From: an uncultured Bacteroidales bacterium
Lineage (GTDB): Bacteria > Bacteroidota > Bacteroidia > Bacteroidales > UBA932
Assembly (NCBI GenBank): GCA_900321715.1
Contig: ONXC01000022.1
Span: forward strand, 1-38,957
Length of the DNA stretch: 38,957 nucleotides
Direction: 5' to 3'
Positions 1 to 6,297 of the stretch are shown piece after piece. The notes below the pieces were generated by a model. That model did not search any database, was not told the origin of the DNA, and was given only the letters and a program-made list of their open reading frames with translations. Every line of letters begins with the position of its first letter. Positions within the stretch are counted from its first letter, which is position 1. The position numbers and the translations under genes were made by a program.

Positions 1-1
1 G

Positions 2-136
2 GCCCAGTACCGCACAGAATACCGCACAGTCATGGTCCAGGACGTAACCCGGTATTACCACTGCGACTTTACCTGCGCCCGCTGCGGAGAAACCTGGCAG
101 AAAACCTGGGTGGAAAAGGAAGAGGTGACGCTTTAA
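2..136 (+). CDS. C-terminal end of an unidentified protein with a zinc-ribbon-like Cys cluster (partial)
   Basis: An open frame enters from the left edge and ends at TAA 134-136, giving 44 residues. The visible part contains YYHCDFTCARCGETW, a C-x3-C-x2-C-G pattern that looks like half of a zinc ribbon, followed by an acidic tail. The rest of the protein lies outside the window, so I cannot name it. No terminator is obvious in the 120 bp before the next gene. That gap holds one GGCCGAT motif (170-176) and the promoter of the following gene. Confidence 0.5.
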   Translation, partial: AQYRTEYRTVMVQDVTRYYHCDFTCARCGETWQKTWVEKEEVTL

Positions 137-226
137 TCGCTTAGAGGGCAAAGAATTATAACAGGAGATGGCCGATTGATATCTATTCTAAGAAGTTAGT
201 TATTTTTATAATAATTGGAAAATTGC

Positions 227-234
227 TATCTTTG
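227..234 (+). promoter_or_regulatory. Bacteroidota -7 box for the 257 gene
   Basis: TATCTTTG fits TAnnTTTG exactly and ends 22 bases before the ATG at 257. Because the box lies downstream of an in-frame TTG at 215, it argues against that upstream start. No clear -33 TTTG is seen. Confidence 0.6.
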
Positions 235-256
235 CACCGAATTAATTCAGAGAGAT

Positions 257-544
257 ATGAATTTAAGAGACATCAAAAAAGACATTGAGTACGTGATCGG
301 CGCATTCGTAGATGACTGCACCCTCTTCCTGAACGTAAACCCCGGCAAGAACGCCGACGAAATTGCAAACCTCATTGACAAGGCCGTAGACCTTTTCAAT
401 GATCTCCGTGAGAAGGTTGCAAAGAGCGCAGGCGCAGAGAAGCCCAAGGTGTGCTTCACCAGCATCCGCAAGGAACTGTTCGAAAAGACGGACGCCCTCT
501 ACGACGAGTTAAGCGCCGCCGTAAAGAAAGGTCTGGGAGAATAA
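257..544 (+). CDS. Small conserved Bacteroidales protein of unknown function
   Basis: The 95-residue product begins MNLRDIKKDIEYVIGAF and is predicted to be soluble and mostly helical, with many Lys, Asp and Glu and no signal peptide or membrane segment. It resembles a small uncharacterised protein family common in Bacteroidales. This is recalled from family knowledge and I know no function for it. The start at 257 was chosen because a -7 box (227-234) sits just upstream, inside the longer TTG-initiated frame. The gene is a single transcription unit ended by the hairpin at 564-586. Confidence 0.75.
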   Translation: MNLRDIKKDIEYVIGAFVDDCTLFLNVNPGKNADEIANLIDKAVDLFNDLREKVAKSAGAEKPKVCFTSIRKELFEKTDALYDELSAAVKKGLGE

Positions 545-563
545 TTTTTTATTCCATAAAAAC

Positions 564-592
564 AGCCCGCTCAATTCGAGCGGGCTTGTTTT
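564..592. terminator. Bidirectional intrinsic terminator
   Basis: A 9-bp perfect stem AGCCCGCTC/GAGCGGGCT with a 5-nt loop is followed by TTGTTTT on the plus strand and preceded by an A-rich stretch. It lies between the convergent genes ending at 544 (plus) and 596 (minus), so it probably serves both. Confidence 0.85.
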
Positions 593-595
593 GTA

Positions 596-1441
596 TCAGA
601 AGCTGAACGTATATTTGAGCCCAAGGATGAGGGCAGTGCTGTAGACCCAGCCGGTGCTGTCGGTGAAGATGCGGACACCTTTTTCTGCCCATTTATCGGC
701 CCCGTTGGTGTCTATCTCATAATCCATATAGTAATCAAAGAGAACATACGGAGTGATGGTGTGGCTCTTGCTGAGAAGGATGTCTGCGCCAAGGTTCAGG
801 CGGAGACGGTTGATGTAAGCGTGAGTGTACCCGGTGTGGGTGTAGGTGTAGTACTCCCTATTGGTGTCATTTGTTGTCTGGGCATTTCCGGAAACTGTGC
901 CCCAGGGGTCATTCAGGGCAGCACGTACCTCAAACGACAGTGAAGGGTCCACATACTTGAAGCCCTTATACTTTACGCCTATCCTTGACTTTAGGGCAAG
1001 GGCGTTTCTTGTGCTCTGATACACGTTGAGGGCATCATAAGTGTTGTGGGTTAACTGCAGACGTTCCCTGAGGGAGAAGCTGAACTTCCCGGCCTTCAGC
1101 GTTCCGGTTACATCGGCCGTAAGCCTGTGCTGCGGAGCCCAGAAACCTGTGTAGAGGGCGTCATTGTCCAGTTCCTTGTTTATCTTGTAGGGATTGATGA
1201 GGGTGTATCCAACGCCCACTTTCAGGAAGTCAAGCGGCTTGTATGTCAGGCCAAGGGTGGTTCTGAGGCTACTGAGTCCTGCAAAATTATCGGCCATCCT
1301 CATCTCTTCACGGGCCTCTATGTGGAGGCCTTTCTTTATTTTGTAGTCAACGCCAACGGAGGCACGGACTCCGGTAGAGAATGTCTGGCCGAAAGCTGCC
1401 ATAGGGGCCATCAGGGCCAGTATGAGGGCTATCTTTCTCAT
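596..1441 (-). CDS. DUF2490-like outer-membrane beta-barrel protein
   Basis: This 281-residue protein has a type I signal peptide (MRKIALILALMAPMAAFGQ, cleavage near residue 19), alternating amphipathic strands throughout, and a C-terminal aromatic residue (YTFSF) typical of outer-membrane barrels. The pattern (KIKKGLHIEAREEMR, then repeated RLRLNLGAD/GLKYTF strands) resembles DUF2490 proteins. It is the last gene of an operon with the DUF4956 and VTC-domain genes. Its ATG overlaps the upstream stop as ATGA. In known Bacteroidota clusters such a barrel accompanies VTC/DUF4956 pairs. A role in the outer membrane at the end of that pathway is inference. Confidence 0.75.
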   Translation of the reverse strand: MRKIALILALMAPMAAFGQTFSTGVRASVGVDYKIKKGLHIEAREEMRMADNFAGLSSLRTTLGLTYKPLDFLKVGVGYTLINPYKINKELDNDALYTGFWAPQHRLTADVTGTLKAGKFSFSLRERLQLTHNTYDALNVYQSTRNALALKSRIGVKYKGFKYVDPSLSFEVRAALNDPWGTVSGNAQTTNDTNREYYTYTHTGYTHAYINRLRLNLGADILLSKSHTITPYVLFDYYMDYEIDTNGADKWAEKGVRIFTDSTGWVYSTALILGLKYTFSF

Positions 1442-2226
1442 CCCACGTAATCTTTTGCACGGGTGACGGTGTTCACGGAATTGCTCTCACCTTTTCCAAG
1501 CCTGTAATACACCTTTATCATGGCAGAATCCTTCAGGAAATCCACGTGGCCTATCTCCACGTTCTCCACCTTCACGCCGAGGCGCTTTTCAAGATCGGCA
1601 ATAAGTTCATCCCTCTTTTCCGGGACAATGAGCTCTATCCTGTCGTACTGCACCAGCTTTGTGGTGACGTGCTTCACCAGGCTCTCGCTCTCAAGAACCC
1701 ACACCAGAAGCAGCATGAGGCCGTTCACAAGGGCCATAACGCCCACATTGCCCCAGCCAAGGACATAGTGAGGGGCGCTTGCAAGGTCTACCACGTGGTA
1801 CAGCGGCGCAAGGCCGTTTACTGCCGCCAGGGCGATGATGATAAAGAGGTAGGTCATCTCCCTGATGGGAACCGTCTCCGTGCGGTAGCGGATAACTCCG
1901 AAAATGGCAAACAGGCCCAGGGTGAGGCCTACTCCCACCTCCACGTTGCCCATGATATAGAGGAGGGTAAGCATGGCCGATGAGAACACGATGAACGTGA
2001 AATAGTAGTCTCTTCTGCGGCTTTTCTTATAGTAGAAGAAATGCACCAGGAGCCAGCACACCAGAAGGTTGAGGGCAAAGCGGATTCCCAGTTCCCCTAT
2101 CTTCTGGGCGGTTGTCATCATGGCGTCCGTGATGGTCTGGACATCAAGGAGCATATCGTCGGCGGCGTCCAGGTTCCCAAAATCGGAGAGGTCCTCCTGG
2201 ACAAAGCGTGAAAGGAAGTTTATCAT
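1438..2226 (-). CDS. DUF4956 inner-membrane protein
   Basis: The protein has 262 residues. About four membrane segments lie between residues 40 and 180, including the family-like stretch GLFAIFGVIRYRTETVPIRE, followed by a roughly 75-residue cytosolic C-terminal domain (VEKRLGVKVENVEIGHVDF). This architecture matches DUF4956, whose members are usually encoded next to VTC-domain polyphosphate polymerases. The start codon overlaps the VTC gene stop (ATGA at 2226-2223) and its own stop overlaps the next ATG, which suggests translational coupling. The molecular function of the family is not established. A membrane partner of the VTC-type enzyme is likely from context. Confidence 0.85.
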   Translation of the reverse strand: MINFLSRFVQEDLSDFGNLDAADDMLLDVQTITDAMMTTAQKIGELGIRFALNLLVCWLLVHFFYYKKSRRRDYYFTFIVFSSAMLTLLYIMGNVEVGVGLTLGLFAIFGVIRYRTETVPIREMTYLFIIIALAAVNGLAPLYHVVDLASAPHYVLGWGNVGVMALVNGLMLLLVWVLESESLVKHVTTKLVQYDRIELIVPEKRDELIADLEKRLGVKVENVEIGHVDFLKDSAMIKVYYRLGKGESNSVNTVTRAKDYVG

Positions 2227-3020
2227 TTGACTGTTAATTTATTGCCGATAGTTTTTTCAATTGTTCTCACCTTTTCCTTGAACCTGCAGCTTTTCACCGA
2301 TGGGTCCGTGAGGGTCTCTGCAATGCAGTATTTGCTTACGCGGACGGGCTTGATGCGGTGGTCAAGGAGGATGCCTTTCATCTGGCTGCGGGACCTGCCG
2401 TCCTGTTTGAGCTCTATGATAACCGCATCCTGAAGGCTTGTCTCATGCCCTGTGCGGAAGTTCTTGAAGCAAAGCTCTGTGTCGATGGTGAGGCGCTCCG
2501 TCATGGCGGGATTCACCAGCGTGATGCGCCTGAAACGGGTGTCAAGGACGGGGGAGAGCTGATCCACCGTGAACCAGGATTTGGCGGCGAGGAATTCGCA
2601 CGCCTTGGTATCGGCCCTGAAATCCATCAGTTCCGCCTGTGGGATCTCCATCCTCTTTTTCTTGGTGCGGCCGTGGTTGTTCTTTCGCTTGATCTCAAGG
2701 TAGGTTTCCCCGGATTCAACGTACGTGCGGGTGCGTACCTTCTGGCGCACAAGGTGGCGGTTATGGTGGTCAAGGAACATGCTCAGTCCATCCGTGTCAT
2801 AATAGACGGAGGTGTATCGGCTCATCTTCTTTCCCTCAACCACAAGCGCCCTGTACCCGGCTGCTGCGGCGTCCTTAAGGACCGCAACAAGCCCGTTCTC
2901 ATTGGTAAGGTACTTGGTGTCTATCCGATTAAGGAGCTTTACGGAACCCATCTCTTCAAGGGAGATGGGGCCGATTTCCTCCACCGCCTTCTCAAGCCGT
3001 ATGTTGCTACTTCCCGGCAT
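2223..3020 (-). CDS. VTC-domain polyphosphate polymerase-like protein
   Basis: The 265-residue protein carries the conserved features of the VTC tunnel-fold domain: LLNRIDTKYL near residue 30, YYDTD near 74, the basic strand RQKVRTRTY near 92, LEIKRKN near 108, VIIELKQD near 205 and SKYC near 236. Yeast Vtc4 uses this basic tunnel to polymerise ATP gamma-phosphate into polyphosphate. Bacterial homologues are annotated as polyphosphate polymerase domain proteins, but the product of this subgroup is unproven. There is no signal peptide, so it is probably cytosolic. Its start overlaps the upstream exported-protein gene by 14 bp, and it is coupled to DUF4956 downstream. Confidence 0.88.
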   Translation of the reverse strand: MPGSSNIRLEKAVEEIGPISLEEMGSVKLLNRIDTKYLTNENGLVAVLKDAAAAGYRALVVEGKKMSRYTSVYYDTDGLSMFLDHHNRHLVRQKVRTRTYVESGETYLEIKRKNNHGRTKKKRMEIPQAELMDFRADTKACEFLAAKSWFTVDQLSPVLDTRFRRITLVNPAMTERLTIDTELCFKNFRTGHETSLQDAVIIELKQDGRSRSQMKGILLDHRIKPVRVSKYCIAETLTDPSVKSCRFKEKVRTIEKTIGNKLTVK

Positions 3021-3423
3021 CCTGGGCGGTGTATTCGTAGTGCTTTATACTGAGGAGTTTCCCCTTGGCGCTGTAGGTGTACTGGACCTTCTTGCGGGAG
3101 AACTCGTTCCACTCGAAGGTCTTGTAGGTCTGGAGCCGGTTGCGGTCATCGTACACAAGTTCACGGGAAAGCCTGCCGTCAGGGCCGTACTCAAAGCGCT
3201 TGCGCCACTTCTGTCCGCTGGAGCCGTATTCTATCTCCTCTATCTTCTTTCCTTCCGGAGAGAAGGTGGTGACGTGGTCAAGGACCTTGCTGGTGCCCTT
3301 GGGGTCAGTGTTCCATTCCTTGATGACAAGGTTTTTCTTGTTTATTTTCTGCTCCGTGTCCTGAGCCATTGCTCCCGGGATGAGGAGAAGGGCTGCGGCC
3401 GCCAGTATGAGTAATCTTTTCAT
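3007..3423 (-). CDS. Small exported protein with YD-like strands, unknown function
   Basis: A longer in-frame extension to 3483 exists, but MKRLLILAAAALLLIPGAMA is a clean signal peptide and a -7 box (3432-3439) lies only 8 bp upstream of this ATG. I therefore start it here, giving 138 residues. The mature part has repeated strands of the form Y-x-x-x-G-K-L/R-x-x-x-x-x-Y (RFEYGPDGRLSRELVY, QYTYSAKGKLLSIKHYEY), like MORN or YD-type beta repeats. It is the first gene of the VTC/DUF4956/DUF2490 operon and is probably periplasmic or surface-exposed. No specific function can be assigned. Confidence 0.7.
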   Translation of the reverse strand: MKRLLILAAAALLLIPGAMAQDTEQKINKKNLVIKEWNTDPKGTSKVLDHVTTFSPEGKKIEEIEYGSSGQKWRKRFEYGPDGRLSRELVYDDRNRLQTYKTFEWNEFSRKKVQYTYSAKGKLLSIKHYEYTAQDAGK

Positions 3424-3431
3424 AATGAATG

Positions 3432-3439
3432 CAAATATA
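3432..3439 (-). promoter_or_regulatory. -7 box of the VTC/DUF4956 operon
   Basis: Read on the minus strand this is TATATTTG, an exact TAnnTTTG match, with 8 bases before the ATG at 3423. It implies a very short 5' leader. It lies just outside the start of this operon and overlaps nothing but the non-coding gap before the beta-helix gene stop at 3455. Confidence 0.65.
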
Positions 3440-3454
3440 AGAAAAACCTTGATA

Positions 3455-5203
3455 TCAGTGTCTTCCTCCTGGGCCGAATCCACCGCCGCCGGGGCCGCCC
3501 TGGCCGCCGGAGTAGGCGCTGAGGCTTACGGTCTGGCCGCCACTTACGCTGCAGTCAAGCACGCCCATTCCGTTCCAGACGTCATCACCGCCGCTTGCGG
3601 TAACTCCGCTCTGGACAGTAGGCTGAGAGGCGCCGGAAACCACAAGGCCGCTGCCGCCGTTGGAAGGGGTTTTGAATGCGTGGGTGGTGCTTCCAACAGT
3701 GATGGAATACCAGGTGTTCTTGCTCCAGGAAGATGCGCTGTAACAGTTCTGGGACAGTGAGGAGCCGTTTTCAAGGCCGCCGATTGCAATGATGGTACCG
3801 CCGGTAAGGTAGAGTTTATAGCCGCCCTCCGTGTTGGCGTCAAATGCAACCTCGGGGGAGGAGGCGCCGATAGCGTACACTAGGCCGCCCTTTATGTACA
3901 TGTTGCCGTTGGCATCAATGCCATCGTTACCGGTGGAGTAGGCGCATACGCTGCCGCCGGTGATTGTCATATCCTTTGCAGAATTGATGGCATCGTCCGA
4001 CGACTGGGCGTAAACCACGCCATCTGTGATGCTCATCGCGCCTTTGGACTCGATTGCCTCGTGGCTTGAGGCCGATGCACTTACGGTGCTTCCGTTGAAG
4101 TGGATGTCTCCGTCAAACTTTATGGCCTTGGCGCTCTTGGAATTGTCTGAGGAAGAGTTGCCCTGGCCGAATCGGCCGCCACCGCCAGAGGACGATGAGC
4201 CGTAGTTGCTGCCGGTTACGGTCACTTTCACGGTGCCGCCGTTGAAATATGCCACGGCGTCTCCGGTTATGCCTTTGCCGCCCTGGCCGGAATTAGTCAC
4301 GGTGAGGGAGCCGCCGTTCATCTTGAAAACTTGATCGGCCTTTACGCCGGCAGAGGCCTTGTACTCCGCATCCTCGCTGTCATAAGCGGTGCCGCCAGTG
4401 GCTTTTACAGTTGTTACGCCGCCGTTCAGAACCACCAGGGAGTCGGAGGCGATGCCCTTTTTCATGTTGGCCGATACACTCACATCCAGCGAGCCGCCGT
4501 CAATTGCAACGGCGTCCTTGCCTCTTAAGCCGTGGCCTGCGCCGCTTCCGGCGGTTATCTTGATGGACGGGGAGTCCATTATGCGCACGTAATCGTCAGA
4601 GGTGATGCCGGCCTTGCCCTGGGCGTTATTTGCCGTCACGGTAAGGCTGCCGCTGCCGGAAAAGATGAGCTGGCCTTCGGAGAAAAACACTGCCTTGAGG
4701 TCTTCCTCGCCGGTTGCGGCGTAAGCGGCCGAACTGCCGTCGGCAAGGGAAGAAGTGCCGCTGAGCACAATGAAACAGCGTTTCTTGCCCTGGTTGTTGA
4801 TGGCTGCGCCGCTGGGATTCGTGAGGCTCAGGTCACTTAGGACCAGCGCCTGCTTGTTGTTGGAGTAAATCTTCAATGAACCGGAGGTGCTGCTTCCGGA
4901 AAGTTCGTACTTTACCTTTTCCGTTGTCTTGGTGTTATCCACGGTTACATCGGCCCCGTTAACGGTCACAACGCCCTTGGCGTCACCGCTCACTGATGCG
5001 CCGGAGCCGTCCCACACAATTGTGATTGTGCGGTCGAAGGTGGTTTTGGAGATATCGTCCTCTTCCTCTTCGTAGGTATCTGTATCACTAGACGGAGTGG
5101 AAGAAGAAGTGGATCCGTTGTTACTTGAGGAAAAGATGTCTTCCTTGGAACATCCTGCCAGAACCGTCCCGGCCGAGAGCAGGAAACAAATTGCCTTCTT
5201 CAT
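3455..5203 (-). CDS. Beta-helix lipoprotein, DUF4353-like carbohydrate-binding protein
   Basis: The start MKKAICFLLSAGTVLAGCS gives a lipoprotein signal with the lipobox LAGC (Cys18). The frame can be extended seven codons upstream but without benefit. A Ser/Thr/Asp/Glu-rich linker (about residues 20-60) is followed by many repeats alternating short strands with Gly-Gly turns (GGSLDVSVSA, GGVTTVKATGG, GGTVKVTVTG), typical of a right-handed beta-helix. The C-terminus is Gly-rich (GGQGGPGGGGFGPGGRH). This matches the Bacteroidota carbohydrate-binding-domain family formerly called DUF4353, often found beside VTC/DUF4956 and CotH-type genes. No CotH gene is visible here. It is presumably anchored in the outer membrane. 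Confidence 0.75.
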   Translation of the reverse strand: MKKAICFLLSAGTVLAGCSKEDIFSSSNNGSTSSSTPSSDTDTYEEEEDDISKTTFDRTITIVWDGSGASVSGDAKGVVTVNGADVTVDNTKTTEKVKYELSGSSTSGSLKIYSNNKQALVLSDLSLTNPSGAAINNQGKKRCFIVLSGTSSLADGSSAAYAATGEEDLKAVFFSEGQLIFSGSGSLTVTANNAQGKAGITSDDYVRIMDSPSIKITAGSGAGHGLRGKDAVAIDGGSLDVSVSANMKKGIASDSLVVLNGGVTTVKATGGTAYDSEDAEYKASAGVKADQVFKMNGGSLTVTNSGQGGKGITGDAVAYFNGGTVKVTVTGSNYGSSSSGGGGRFGQGNSSSDNSKSAKAIKFDGDIHFNGSTVSASASSHEAIESKGAMSITDGVVYAQSSDDAINSAKDMTITGGSVCAYSTGNDGIDANGNMYIKGGLVYAIGASSPEVAFDANTEGGYKLYLTGGTIIAIGGLENGSSLSQNCYSASSWSKNTWYSITVGSTTHAFKTPSNGGSGLVVSGASQPTVQSGVTASGGDDVWNGMGVLDCSVSGGQTVSLSAYSGGQGGPGGGGFGPGGRH

Positions 5204-5261
5204 AGCTGTAGGTTTTAAATACACATGGCTGCGAAGAAGGCAAAAAGCGGGCCAAAAAAGA

Positions 5262-6290
5262 TTATTTCCCGGCCAGGCGGCACTCCCAGGCCCATGCGGC
5301 CTTGAGGGTTTCCTCTATGGTGCGGGTGGCCTTCCAGCCCATTTCCGTGTTGGCAAGGGTCGGATCGGCCCAGATGGCTGTGATGTCACCGGCCCTGCGG
5401 GGAGCGAACTTGTGGGGAACCTTCACGCCGTTCACTTTTTCGAAGGCGTTGACAAGTTCCATAACGCTCAGGGGACGTCCGGTGCCCACGTTGAAGATCT
5501 CCACGGGCTTTTTCATCTTGCCCTCGATCATGCGGGTGACGGCATACACGTGTGCACGTGCAAGGTCCACAATATCGATGAAATCCCTCTGGCAGGTTCC
5601 GTCCGGAGTGGGGTAGTCGTTGCCGAAGATATTCAGGCACTCACGCTTGCCGATAGCGGTCTGGGTGATGAAGGGGACCAGGTTGTTGGGAACTCCGCGG
5701 GGAAGTTCGCCGATGAGTGCGCTGGGATGTGCGCCGATAGGGTTGAAGTAGCGGAGGAGAATGCCTTTCAGAGCACCTCCTGAAGCCTTAACTGCGTCGT
5801 GGAGGATGTCCTCGCACATGGTCTTGGTGTTGCCGTAAGGGGAGGTGGCGGGCTTACGGGGAGTAGCCTCCGTCACGGGAACTGCGTCAGGCTCACCGTA
5901 TACTGTGGCCGATGAAGAGAACAGCACATTGCATCCGCCTGTAGACTGGGCCACTTCAAGCACGTTGAGGAAGCTCAACAGGTTGTTCTTGTAGTACATA
6001 AGGGGCTTATCCACGGATTCACCCACGGCCTTGTATGCCGCAAAGTGGATGACGGCGTCAATGTGGTATTTGCCAAAGAGAGCCTTTACGGCGTCCAGGT
6101 CACAGAAATCCATCACCTCCAGGGGAAGGTCTTCACGGCCGGTGATCTTCTTCACACCCTCGTAGCAGGTGCGGTCACAGTTTGAGAAATTGTCGGCTAC
6201 AACTACGTCATAGCCAGCCTCAATGAGTTCTACGGTTACGTGGCTGCCGATAAATCCGGCGCCTCCTGAAACAAGAACAGTCTTTTTCAT
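5262..6290 (-). CDS. galE: UDP-glucose 4-epimerase
   Basis: The 343-residue enzyme of the extended short-chain dehydrogenase family interconverts UDP-glucose and UDP-galactose with NAD, supplying sugar nucleotides for envelope glycans. The NAD-binding motif GGAGFIGSH is at residues 8-16, the Ser-rich active-site region SSSATVYG is near residue 125, and YGNTK gives the catalytic YxxxK at residues 152-156. The length is typical for GalE. The frame is open upstream to 6389, but the ATG at 6290 directly precedes the Rossmann motif. It follows the OstA-like gene by 7 bp, so it is probably the last gene of the envelope-biogenesis operon. Confidence 0.95.
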   Translation of the reverse strand: MKKTVLVSGGAGFIGSHVTVELIEAGYDVVVADNFSNCDRTCYEGVKKITGREDLPLEVMDFCDLDAVKALFGKYHIDAVIHFAAYKAVGESVDKPLMYYKNNLLSFLNVLEVAQSTGGCNVLFSSSATVYGEPDAVPVTEATPRKPATSPYGNTKTMCEDILHDAVKASGGALKGILLRYFNPIGAHPSALIGELPRGVPNNLVPFITQTAIGKRECLNIFGNDYPTPDGTCQRDFIDIVDLARAHVYAVTRMIEGKMKKPVEIFNVGTGRPLSVMELVNAFEKVNGVKVPHKFAPRRAGDITAIWADPTLANTEMGWKATRTIEETLKAAWAWECRLAGK

Positions 6291-6297
6291 AATGGTA

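Noticed and set aside
215-256. Upstream TTG extension of the first complete gene
   Set aside because: The -7 promoter box lies inside this extension, so the ATG at 257 is the better start.
2358-3053. Long plus-strand open frame opposite the VTC gene
   Set aside because: It is antisense to a gene with clear VTC motifs. The translation has no recognisable domain and no promoter or ribosome-binding signal precedes it.
3480-5000. Possible CRISPR or satellite array from the many short repeats
   Set aside because: The repeats are irregular, in frame, and encode Gly-Gly turns of a beta-helix protein.
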